A DNA stretch of 64,000 nt from Chitinophaga pinensis. Lineage in GTDB: Bacteria > Bacteroidota > Bacteroidia > UKL13-3. Numbering within the stretch: position 1 is the first letter of the stretch; each line of letters opens with the position of its first letter. The stretch is from the NCBI GenBank assembly GCA_945870425.1, contig CAMBSD010000008.1:1-64000 (forward strand), given 5' to 3'. This document shows, one piece after another, positions 35,175 through 43,014 of this stretch. The translations under genes were made by a program, and so were the position numbers. A model generated the notes under the pieces. The model ran no database searches. It was not told the DNA's origin and saw nothing but the letters and a program-made list of their open reading frames with translations.

Positions 35175-35210
35175 ATTCAATATTATCTCGTTTTTCGACT
35201 TTCAAAATTC

Positions 35211-35218
35211 TACTTTTG
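35211..35218 (+). promoter_or_regulatory. -7 box of purH
   Basis: TACTTTTG matches the Bacteroidota -7 consensus, 22 bases before the purH ATG. It overlaps the TTG where the open frame could begin (35216), which makes the later ATG (35240) the true start. No clear TTG is seen at -33. Confidence 0.5.
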
Positions 35219-35239
35219 CGGCTCAAAAATTTCACACTT

Positions 35240-36769
35240 ATGCAAGAAGCCCGCAATATTCAAAATGCCCTTATTTCTGTATTTTATAAAGATGGTTTAG
35301 AGCCTATCGTTGAACTACTTAGCAAAATGGGAGTTAATATCTACTCTACTGGAGGTACCCAAGATTTTATTGAAAAATTAGGTATTAAAGTAAACAGAGT
35401 AGAGGATTTAACTAATTATCCAAGCATACTAGGTGGCAGGGTTAAGACACTTCATCCAAAAGTTTTTGGAGGTATTTTGGCTAGACGAAGCAATACCCAA
35501 GACCAATCAGAAGTAAAAGAGTTTGAAATTCCATTTTTCGACCTAGTAATTGTTGACTTATATCCTTTTGAAGAGACTTTAAAATCTACAAACGAGGAAT
35601 CAAAAATTATTGAAAAGATTGACATTGGTGGTGTATCACTAATTAGAGCTGCTGCCAAAAATTATAATGATGTTACCATTGTTTGTGACAAAAATGATTA
35701 TGTCGAACTTCATAGCCTATTGAGCGCCCAAGAAGGAATTACCGATTTATCACAAAGAAGGGCTTTTGCTACAAAGGCATTTGAAGTGACTTCAAAATAT
35801 GATACACTAATTCATCATTATTTTTCAACTGAGAATTCAAATCAAAAAACAGAAGCCATTCAATTGGGAGAGGCAGTTATATTGAGATATGGTGAAAACC
35901 CACATCAACAAGGATTTTTCCATGGCAACTTAAATGAGCTGTTGGAAAAATTGCATGGCAAGGAACTTTCATATAATAATTTGTTGGATATAGATGCTGC
36001 AGTTAATTTAATAGAAGACTTTACTGAGCCTACTGTTGCTATTATCAAGCATAATAATCCTTGTGGTTTATCCTCTCTCGACACCATTTCAAATGCGTGG
36101 AAAGATGCTTTGGCGGGAGACCCTGTTTCTGCTTTTGGTGGAGTTATTGTTTTAAACAAAACGGTGGATGAAGCTACTGCCTCTGAAATGGATAAAATAT
36201 TTTTTGAAGTAGTAATTGCCCCTGATTATTCAGCCGAAGCATTAGCTATACTTCAAAACAAGAAGAACAGAATCATATTAAAGCTAAAAGGAAAATTACC
36301 TAAAACTCAATTGTACCGTTCTGTTCTTAATGGTTTGATTAAGCAAGATAAAGATTCGGTTATACTAAAGGCAAGCGACCTAAAACAAGTAACTGAGATG
36401 GCAGCTACTGAAAGCGAAATCAGCGACTTGTTATTTGCAGATATCATATGCAAACATGCCAAGTCAAACACCATTGTATTGGTTAAAAACAAGCAATTGG
36501 TTGGCATTGGTTGTGGACAAACCAGCCGTATAGATGCTTTGAAACAAGCTATTAGCAAAGCTAAAGGTTTTGAGTTCGATTTGAATGGCACTGTAATGAG
36601 CAGTGATGCATTCTTCCCATTCCCAGATTGTGTTGAAATAGCCAATAATGAAGGAATAAAGACAGTCATTCAACCAGGAGGTTCCATTAAAGATGATGCT
36701 TCTATTACTTATTGTAATGCAAACAAAATGACCATGTATTTTAGTGGTATCAGACATTTTAAACACTAA
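35240..36769 (+). CDS. purH: Bifunctional AICAR transformylase/IMP cyclohydrolase
   Basis: Performs the last two steps of IMP synthesis. The N-terminal cyclohydrolase (MGS-like) domain has NALISVFYKDGLEPIV, the phosphate loop YSTGGTQDFI and GGRVKTLHPKVFGGIL. The C-terminal AICAR transformylase domain has RYGENPHQQGFFHG, the catalytic KHNNPCG and DPVSAFGGVI, and ends with SDAFFPFPDCVEIA and QPGGSIKDD. The 509-residue length from 35240 is standard. The ATG at 35240 is used rather than the TTG at 35216. It feeds guaB at 20.3 kb. It is convergent with recQ across a shared terminator. Confidence 0.96.
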   Translation: MQEARNIQNALISVFYKDGLEPIVELLSKMGVNIYSTGGTQDFIEKLGIKVNRVEDLTNYPSILGGRVKTLHPKVFGGILARRSNTQDQSEVKEFEIPFFDLVIVDLYPFEETLKSTNEESKIIEKIDIGGVSLIRAAAKNYNDVTIVCDKNDYVELHSLLSAQEGITDLSQRRAFATKAFEVTSKYDTLIHHYFSTENSNQKTEAIQLGEAVILRYGENPHQQGFFHGNLNELLEKLHGKELSYNNLLDIDAAVNLIEDFTEPTVAIIKHNNPCGLSSLDTISNAWKDALAGDPVSAFGGVIVLNKTVDEATASEMDKIFFEVVIAPDYSAEALAILQNKKNRIILKLKGKLPKTQLYRSVLNGLIKQDKDSVILKASDLKQVTEMAATESEISDLLFADIICKHAKSNTIVLVKNKQLVGIGCGQTSRIDALKQAISKAKGFEFDLNGTVMSSDAFFPFPDCVEIANNEGIKTVIQPGGSIKDDASITYCNANKMTMYFSGIRHFKH

Positions 36770-36787
36770 AAATTACTTGAATAAAAA

Positions 36788-36819
36788 CGAAAAAAGGCTT
36801 CTCAAGAAGCCTTTTTGTG
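36788..36819. terminator. Bidirectional terminator between purH and recQ
   Basis: AAAAAGGCTTC and GAAGCCTTTTT (36791-36816) form an 11-bp stem with a four-base loop. A-rich and T-rich flanks serve both strands. The convergent genes purH and recQ end within 25 bases on either side. Confidence 0.85.
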
Positions 36820-36836
36820 TCAATAATATTTAGCTA

Positions 36837-39155
36837 TTAATTACCCATTTCGCTTACAAAATGTATTAGCATTAGGTGTAAATCATCTTTACTAAACTCA
36901 TCACCAAACTCACTCATGGCAGCATCAATCATGTTTTCAGGAGTTGTTCTAAAGAAATCCATCACATAACCAATTGTTTCTTCATCAGCCAAGTCGTGTA
37001 GGTATCTTTTCAAATTTAGCTTGGTACCAGAATACACGATATTCTCAATCTCATTCAGCAATTCTTCTTTGCTCATATTCTGACTACGAGCTATATCATC
37101 TAAACCTATTTTTTTATCAATATTGGTGATGATGGCAATTTTCTTAGCCGATTTGTTTACCAAAGATTTGATGATAATATCGTTTGATTTCTCGATATTA
37201 TTATCTTTAACATACTTGGCAATGGCTTCAACAAATGGCTTTCCGAATTTGCTTGCTTTACCCGGACTTACACCAGGTATTTTCTGCAATTCTTCCATAT
37301 CTGTTGGGTAACGGAATGCCATTTCTTGTAAAGTTCCATCTTGGAAAATGATATAAGGAGGAAGATTCTTTTCTTTGGCAACCTTTTTCACCAAAACCTT
37401 TAAATCGTTGTATAAGTCCTCATCATACACATTCTCCACTTGAGAATTATCTTCATCATCATCGTAAAATTTCTCAAAAGTACGATCAATTGAAACTTCA
37501 ATTTTGACAGGTTTCTTTAACCACTCTTCACCTTTTTCATTGACACTTAACAACCCATAATTTTCGATGTTTTTGGTTATATATCCATTCAGCAAAACAA
37601 CCCTAACTACTGATTTCCAATAATTCTCATCCTTGTCTTTGCCTTTTCCAAATTGAGGAAGTGTTTCATGGCCACTTAATGTAACTTCATGTGATTTTTT
37701 ACCTACGATAATCTCACAAATGGTTTTGATGATATGTTTTCCTTTAACAGCGTTGATAGTTTCCAATACCAATTTAGCTGCATCTGTTGCGTCCTCTTTT
37801 TCTTTCGGATGGCGGTGGTTATCACACATACCTTGGCATTTGTTTTCGTCAAACTCTTCCCCAAAATAATGTAATAAGAATTTACGTCTACATGCTGAGG
37901 TTTCAGCAAAGGCCTGTGTTTCAAAAATCAACAACTCGCCTATTTCTCTCTCGGCAACAGGTTTGTCTTTTAAAAATTTCTCTAATTTATCTACATCAGC
38001 AGGATTATAGTAAAGTACACACTCACCCTCTAATCCATCTCTACCTGCGCGACCAGTTTCTTGGTAGTACCCTTCAATACTTTTTGGAATATCGTAGTGA
38101 ATAACAAAACGTACGTCTGGTTTGTCAATACCCATCCCAAATGCGATGGTAGCAACAATCACGTCAGCATCTTCCATCAAAAACTTATCTTGATGATCCG
38201 CTCTCACCTTGGCATCAAGACCCGCATGGTATGGTAATGCCTTAATTCCGTTGGCTACCAACATACTCGAAATTTCTTCTACCTTTTTACGGCTTAAGCA
38301 ATAAATAATTCCAGATTTATGTTTTTTAGGTTTTATATAGGCAATGATATCCTTAATGGCATCACCTTTCTTTCCTTTTGACCTAACTTCGTAATATAGA
38401 TTAGATCTATTGAATGAAGATTTATAGACCTTTGCGTCCAACATCTGTAAGTTTTTCTGAATATCTGCTTGCACCTTTGGTGTAGCAGTAGCAGTTAAGG
38501 CAATAACCGGAACATCTTCTATTTCCTTAATCATGGCTTTAATTCTGCGGTATTCAGGTCTAAAATCATGACCCCATTCTGAAATACAATGGGCTTCGTC
38601 AACAGCCACAAAAGAAATTTTAATTGATTTAAGGAAATCAATTGTTTCATCTTTTTTAAGTGTTTCAGGGGCTATATACAGCATTTTTGTGTGCCCAGCA
38701 CTGATGTCATTTTTAACTTGGGCAATTTCGGTTTTATTTAATGATGAGTTTAAAAAATGAGCCACATTTTCATTTCCAAGTGATCTAATTTGATCTACTT
38801 GGTTCTTCATCAGAGCAATAAGGGGTGAAATGATAATTGCTGTACCTTGACTAATTAATGCAGGCAACTGGTAACACATAGATTTTCCACCACCAGTTGG
38901 CATAATAACAAAAATGTCTTGTCCTTCTAATAGATTGCGTATAATTTTCTCCTGTTCATCTTTAAACGAATCGAACCCAAAATACTCTTGGAGTGCCTTT
39001 TTTAGGTCTAAAACACCAATAGTAGGTACCTTAGGTTTTACAGCACGGCTTACTATTTCTGTTGGTTCAGCGATCACAACTTCCGTAGTAACAGACGTAG
39101 TAACTTTTACAGTTTTGGTAGACTTTGTTTCTTTTTTTTGCTTAACATCCTTCAT
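36837..39155 (-). CDS. recQ: ATP-dependent DNA helicase RecQ (long form)
   Basis: 3'-5' DNA helicase of the RecQ family acting in recombination and replication repair. The helicase core shows the Q motif and FGFDSFKDEQEKIIRNLL, Walker A MPTGGGKSMCYQLP, the DEAH box VDEAHCISEWGHDFRPEYR and motif VI QETGRAGRDG. Zinc cysteines are visible (CRRKFLLHYFGE, CQGMCDNH), followed by winged helix and an HRDC domain (about 600-680, IPGVSPGKASKFG). At 772 residues it exceeds E. coli RecQ (609) because of an additional C-terminal helical extension. A 40-residue charged N-terminal leader (KKETKSTKTVKVTTSV) precedes the core. Confidence 0.95.
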   Translation of the reverse strand: MKDVKQKKETKSTKTVKVTTSVTTEVVIAEPTEIVSRAVKPKVPTIGVLDLKKALQEYFGFDSFKDEQEKIIRNLLEGQDIFVIMPTGGGKSMCYQLPALISQGTAIIISPLIALMKNQVDQIRSLGNENVAHFLNSSLNKTEIAQVKNDISAGHTKMLYIAPETLKKDETIDFLKSIKISFVAVDEAHCISEWGHDFRPEYRRIKAMIKEIEDVPVIALTATATPKVQADIQKNLQMLDAKVYKSSFNRSNLYYEVRSKGKKGDAIKDIIAYIKPKKHKSGIIYCLSRKKVEEISSMLVANGIKALPYHAGLDAKVRADHQDKFLMEDADVIVATIAFGMGIDKPDVRFVIHYDIPKSIEGYYQETGRAGRDGLEGECVLYYNPADVDKLEKFLKDKPVAEREIGELLIFETQAFAETSACRRKFLLHYFGEEFDENKCQGMCDNHRHPKEKEDATDAAKLVLETINAVKGKHIIKTICEIIVGKKSHEVTLSGHETLPQFGKGKDKDENYWKSVVRVVLLNGYITKNIENYGLLSVNEKGEEWLKKPVKIEVSIDRTFEKFYDDDEDNSQVENVYDEDLYNDLKVLVKKVAKEKNLPPYIIFQDGTLQEMAFRYPTDMEELQKIPGVSPGKASKFGKPFVEAIAKYVKDNNIEKSNDIIIKSLVNKSAKKIAIITNIDKKIGLDDIARSQNMSKEELLNEIENIVYSGTKLNLKRYLHDLADEETIGYVMDFFRTTPENMIDAAMSEFGDEFSKDDLHLMLIHFVSEMGN

Positions 39156-39308
39156 ATCAATACTTTTTCATAAAAAAAGGAATACGAATGTAGTGTATAA
39201 ATACAGTTTTTAAAAATAAAGGTTTAGGTATTTATTTGCGGTACATAAGTTCAGTCAATAATAATACTTTGTTTGGTATTTTTTTGTTAAGATTGATAAA
39301 AATTATAC

Positions 39309-40406
39309 ATGGAAAAAAACAAGAATAATTATGCCATTATTATGGCCGGAGGAGTTGGTAGTAGGTTTTGGCCTGCAAGTAGAAGTCATTATCCAAAACA
39401 ATTTATAGATATATTGGGAATTGGAAAATCACTATTACAACAAACATATGATAGGTTTTTAGAAAGTTTTTTACCAGAGAATATTTTTATTATAACAAAT
39501 GTTGCTTATGTAAATTTGGTTAAAGAACAATTGCCAAATATGCCTGATAGTTGCATTCTTGGCGAACCAACTGCCAAAAACACTGCTGCTTGTATCGCAT
39601 ATACATGCGCTAAAATCTATAAGATTAATACCCATGCAATTTGTATTGTGGCGCCAAGCGACCATCTTATCTTAGACAGTCAGAAGTTCTTAGATTATGT
39701 TGAACTTGGAATGAATTATGCGCAAAAAAATCATGCTTTGGTAACTTTGGGTATTCGGCCAAGTAGACCCGATACAGGATATGGATATATACAATTCATA
39801 GAAAACGAACCAGTGCCTGGGATCCATAAAGTAAAAACCTTTACGGAAAAACCAAGTATCGAAATTGCCAAGATGTTTGTTGAAACGGGTGAGTTTTTAT
39901 GGAATGCAGGCATTTTTATTTGGGGTGTTTCAAGTATTAGAAAAGCCTTTAAACAATATTTACCAGAGCAATATGATTTGTTTGATGAAAAGTTAGATTC
40001 GCTAAATACACCAGACGAAACTGAAACTGTAAGAAAATTCTATGAAGAATGTAAATCCATTTCAATTGACTATGGTATTATGGAAAAAGCTGATAATGTA
40101 TTTGTTATTCCTAGCGAGTTTGGTTGGAGTGATTTAGGTACTTGGACTTCTTTATTCGATATTTCTAATAAGGATGAAAGTAATAATGCCATACAAGGTA
40201 AAAACATTTTTACCTACGAAGTTGAAAATTGCCTTATCAATAAATCCAAATCAGAAGATAATAAGGTATTGGTAGTAAAAGGTCTTAACAATATTATAGT
40301 GGTTGACACCCCTGATGCCTTAATTATTTGCGATAAAGAGAGGGAACAAGAGGTAAAACAAATCGTTACTGATTTGAAAATCAAGTTTAATGATAAATAT
40401 ACTTAA
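39309..40406 (+). CDS. manC: Mannose-1-phosphate guanylyltransferase
   Basis: Nucleotidyltransferase making GDP-mannose from mannose-1-phosphate and GTP. The N-terminal pyrophosphorylase motif is MAGGVGSRFWPASRSHYPKQ, followed by the LGEPTAKNTAACI string, the FTEKPS box and GEFLWNAGIFIW. Length 365 residues, without the C-terminal phosphomannose isomerase domain of long ManC proteins. In Bacteroidota, GDP-mannose feeds capsule, O-glycan and lipoglycan synthesis, which matches the glycosyltransferases at 14.5 and 22 kb. It is followed by an LD-carboxypeptidase 13 bases later. Confidence 0.9.
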   Translation: MEKNKNNYAIIMAGGVGSRFWPASRSHYPKQFIDILGIGKSLLQQTYDRFLESFLPENIFIITNVAYVNLVKEQLPNMPDSCILGEPTAKNTAACIAYTCAKIYKINTHAICIVAPSDHLILDSQKFLDYVELGMNYAQKNHALVTLGIRPSRPDTGYGYIQFIENEPVPGIHKVKTFTEKPSIEIAKMFVETGEFLWNAGIFIWGVSSIRKAFKQYLPEQYDLFDEKLDSLNTPDETETVRKFYEECKSISIDYGIMEKADNVFVIPSEFGWSDLGTWTSLFDISNKDESNNAIQGKNIFTYEVENCLINKSKSEDNKVLVVKGLNNIIVVDTPDALIICDKEREQEVKQIVTDLKIKFNDKYT

Positions 40407-40419
40407 GCTCCTTTAAAAC

Positions 40420-41316
40420 ATGCATGCCCCATATCTTAATGTTGGTGATACCATTGCTATTGTAGCTACTGCAAGACATGTGGATCAAAACATCATTTTT
40501 CCTGCCGTGAAAATTTTTGAATCATGGGGATTAAAAGTCGTGTTAAGCGATAGTATTTATGAAAGGAAAGATGCCCTAGCAGGTAGTGACCAAATAAGGT
40601 CTATGGCTTTTCAAAAGTTATTAGATGATGAATCTATAAAGGCTATCATTGGAGCTAGAGGAGGTTATGGCACGGTAAGAATGATAGACTTACTGGATTT
40701 TAGTCATTTTAGTAAAAACCCAAAATGGTTATGTGGGTTTAGCGATATAACCGTTTTGCATTCTCATATTCAAAACAATTTTGCAATTCAAACCCTTCAT
40801 TCCTGCATGCCTGTTACTATGGGCCTTGATGCTAAAAGTGATGATAGTCTAAAAGAAGCACTATTTGGCTCCTCCATTAATTATTCCTTTCCAATACATA
40901 CCCTCAATAGAAATGCGTACTGCGAAGGAACTGTTATTGGTGGTAACCTTTCTGTATTATGTAGCATATTGGGAAGCAAAAGCGATATGGATTGGGGTAA
41001 CAAAATTCTCTTTATTGAAGACGTAGGAGAATATTATTACCATATAGATAGAATGATGCAAGCATTAAAACGCTCTGGTAAACTAAAAAATCTCAAGGCA
41101 TTATTGGTAGGGGGGATGACAAAAATGAACGAGAATGATGCCCCATTTGCCTTTAACAAAACATGTGAAGAGATAATTTCTGATACATTATCAGAATACA
41201 ACTACCCTCTATTTTTTAATTTTCCTTCAGGCCATCAAAATGAAAATTTGACTATAAAATTGGGATGTGAAGCACAAGTAATAGTGCAAGGTAATAACAT
41301 ACTCTTCAAGCAGTAG
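40420..41316 (+). CDS. ldcA: LD-carboxypeptidase (MccF/LdcA family)
   Basis: Serine peptidase of family S66 that removes the terminal D-alanine from murein tetrapeptides during recycling; relatives (MccF) confer microcin C immunity. The nucleophile is the serine in LCGFSDITVLHSH. The catalytic glutamate is in LFIEDVGEYYYHIDRM and the histidine in NFPSGHQNENLTI. GARGGYGTVRMIDLLDF is the conserved oxyanion region. The 298-residue length is standard; no signal peptide, so cytoplasmic. It follows manC by 13 bases and could share its mRNA. Confidence 0.9.
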   Translation: MHAPYLNVGDTIAIVATARHVDQNIIFPAVKIFESWGLKVVLSDSIYERKDALAGSDQIRSMAFQKLLDDESIKAIIGARGGYGTVRMIDLLDFSHFSKNPKWLCGFSDITVLHSHIQNNFAIQTLHSCMPVTMGLDAKSDDSLKEALFGSSINYSFPIHTLNRNAYCEGTVIGGNLSVLCSILGSKSDMDWGNKILFIEDVGEYYYHIDRMMQALKRSGKLKNLKALLVGGMTKMNENDAPFAFNKTCEEIISDTLSEYNYPLFFNFPSGHQNENLTIKLGCEAQVIVQGNNILFKQ

Positions 41317-41377
41317 CCCACTCAAATTACTAAACACCTAAATAGCAAAACTTTAATTAGTAATAAGGCGAGCGGGA

Positions 41378-41397
41378 TTGCTCCCTGACCTGGACTC
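41378..41397 (-). repeat. Duplicated 3' end of tRNA-Asn
   Basis: TTGCTCCCTGACCTGGACTC at 41378-41397 equals 41507-41526, the acceptor and T-arm end of tRNA-Asn plus flanking bases, in direct orientation 129 bases apart. Such tRNA 3'-end duplications are the scar (attR/attL) left by site-specific integration of a mobile element; here nothing but 109 bases lie between the copies. CCCGAT and ATCGGG near the two ends of this spacer form a small inverted repeat. Confidence 0.65.
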
Positions 41398-41474
41398 CCC
41401 GATAGCATATCTTTTGCTCATACTTCGCACAGCTATTGCATCGGGATAAACTTCTTGTCCAAAATTAATACCAT

Positions 41475-41500
41475 AAAAAAAGCCACCTGTTGGTGGCTTT
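41475..41500 (-). terminator. Terminator of tRNA-Asn
   Basis: On the minus strand AAAGCCACC and GGTGGCTTT form a nine-bp stem with an AACA loop, followed by a T-run. It lies just downstream of tRNA-Asn. Confidence 0.85.
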
Positions 41501-41509
41501 CTTATTTTG

Positions 41510-41583
41510 CTCCCTGACCTGGACTCGAACCAGGGACCTAGTGATTAACAGTCACTCGCTCTAACCAGCTGAGCTATCAAGGA
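41510..41583 (-). tRNA. tRNA-Asn (anticodon GTT)
   Basis: The minus strand folds into a cloverleaf. Acceptor TCCTTGA (41577-41583) pairs with TCAGGGA (41511-41517) including two G-T pairs, and the discriminator is G. The anticodon loop reads CTGTTAA giving GUU (Asn), and the T-loop is GGTTCGAGTCC. CCA is not encoded. It has its own promoter (41603-41633) and terminator. Confidence 0.95.
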
Positions 41584-41602
41584 ATTTTCCTTTTTGGGAG
41601 TG

Positions 41603-41633
41603 CAATTATAGGTTTATAGAATTAAATACGCAA
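41603..41633 (-). promoter_or_regulatory. Promoter of tRNA-Asn (-33 TTG, -7 TATAATTG)
   Basis: On the minus strand TTG (41631-41633), a 20-base spacer and TATAATTG (41603-41610) match the Bacteroidota promoter with one change (A for T in TTTG). CACTCCC follows directly, as in the tRNA-Val promoter. Confidence 0.65.
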
Positions 41634-41666
41634 TATTTGTAGCGAAAAAATAAAAAAAATATTTCT

Positions 41667-42581
41667 ATGAGTTTATTAGTAGTTGGTAGTGTGGCATTTG
41701 ATGCTATTGAAACCCCCTTTGGCAAAACCGATAAGATAGTAGGTGGGGCCGCTTCTTACATCGCCTTAGCATCTTCTTACTTTACACAGAATGTAAATTT
41801 AGTAGCTGTTGTGGGTGATGATTTTCCAAATGAGTTTATTGCTCATTTGAACGTACATGGTGTAAACACAGAAGGTTTACAAGTGAAAAAAGGTGAAAAA
41901 TCATTCTTTTGGAGTGGTAAATATCACACTGATATGAATTCTAGGGACACCATAACTACAGAGTTAAATGTATTAGGTGATTTTGACCCAATTATTCCGG
42001 ATGCTTATCAAAACTGTGATTATTTAATGCTAGGTAATTTAACACCTAAGGTTCAACAAACGGTAATTGAAAGATTAACCAAGCGCCCAAAATTAATTGT
42101 TATGGATACTATGAACTTTTGGATGGAGATAGCTATGGATGATTTGCGCAGGACCATCAGCATGGTTGATGTGTTGACCATCAACGATGAGGAGGCTAGA
42201 CAATTGTCTGGTGAGTATTCTTTGGTGAAAGCAGCCGCTAAAATACAAGAAATGGGCCCTAAATATCTAATTATTAAAAAGGGAGAAAATGGAGCATTAT
42301 TATTTCATGGCAAACAAATATTCTTTGCCCCTGCGCTTCCTTTAGAGGAAGTATTTGACCCAACAGGAGCTGGTGATACCTTTGCAGGCGGATTTATTGG
42401 TTATCTTGCAAAAACCAATGATATTAGCTTCGACAATATGAAGAATGCAATTATATATGGTTCGGCTATGGCGAGTTTCTGTGTTGAAAGATTTGGAACA
42501 GAAAGGATAGTAAATTTAAATAACGATGAATTGAAAAACAGAATTTCTGAATTTAAGCATTTGGTTAAATTCGATCTATAA
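41667..42581 (+). CDS. PfkB family carbohydrate kinase
   Basis: Sugar or nucleoside kinase of the ribokinase/PfkB fold, 304 residues. It shows the N-terminal glycine pair KIVGGAASYIALASSYF, the LTINDEEARQL motif and the ATP/anion hole FDPTGAGDTFAGGFIGYL with the catalytic Asp. The exact substrate (ribose, adenosine, fructose or another sugar) cannot be told by eye. It stands alone, ending in a very strong terminator at 42600-42640. Confidence 0.85.
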   Translation: MSLLVVGSVAFDAIETPFGKTDKIVGGAASYIALASSYFTQNVNLVAVVGDDFPNEFIAHLNVHGVNTEGLQVKKGEKSFFWSGKYHTDMNSRDTITTELNVLGDFDPIIPDAYQNCDYLMLGNLTPKVQQTVIERLTKRPKLIVMDTMNFWMEIAMDDLRRTISMVDVLTINDEEARQLSGEYSLVKAAAKIQEMGPKYLIIKKGENGALLFHGKQIFFAPALPLEEVFDPTGAGDTFAGGFIGYLAKTNDISFDNMKNAIIYGSAMASFCVERFGTERIVNLNNDELKNRISEFKHLVKFDL

Positions 42582-42599
42582 TCATAAATTAGTTTTAAC

Positions 42600-42640
42600 A
42601 AAAGAGGCGCGCAGCATTGCTGCGCGCCTCTTTTGTTTTT
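42600..42640 (+). terminator. Strong terminator after the PfkB kinase gene
   Basis: AAAAGAGGCGCGCAGCA and its exact reverse complement (17-bp arms, one base between) cover 42600-42634, followed by TTTTGTTTTT. It is one of the longest hairpins in the window and could work on both strands, since A-runs flank it on the left. Confidence 0.9.
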
Positions 42641-43014
42641 CATGCACCTTTTTTTATATTATTTTGTTTAATTGGAACCATTCAGCTTCATTTTTATCAA
42701 TTTGGCTAACATGAAAGTAAATATTTCAAAAAAAAGACAGCTGATTCATAAAAAATCAATAATTTTAATTTAAAAAAGTGGATTTTATTTAAAAATCAAG
42801 ATCTAAATAATCATATTTTACAAAATGATTATCTAAAATCAGAATTTATTAGTTTAATTTACCAACGAAAGTTCCAATCTTTTATATTTTTATACAGTTT
42901 CATGAAATAATTATTATGTTTTGTCATTTTTAGGAATAAAAAAGTAATTTTTTTATAAGATATGTTACATTTGTCTCGAAAAACAGATAAGATAACCCAC
43001 TAAAATACAAAAAT
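42641..43014. promoter_or_regulatory. Long AT-rich leader and promoter region of glnN
   Basis: A stretch of about 370 bases, strongly A+T-rich, without any ORF. TACATTTG at 42966-42973 matches the -7 consensus TAnnTTTG and lies 41 bases before the glnN start. No TTG at -33 is visible. The length and composition suggest a regulated promoter, as expected for nitrogen-controlled glutamine synthetase, but I see no named operator. Confidence 0.45.

Noticed and set aside
42600-42640. Long GC-rich palindrome as a possible mobile repeat or partition site
   Set aside because: It is directly downstream of the PfkB kinase stop and followed by TTTTGTTTTT, so a terminator explains it.
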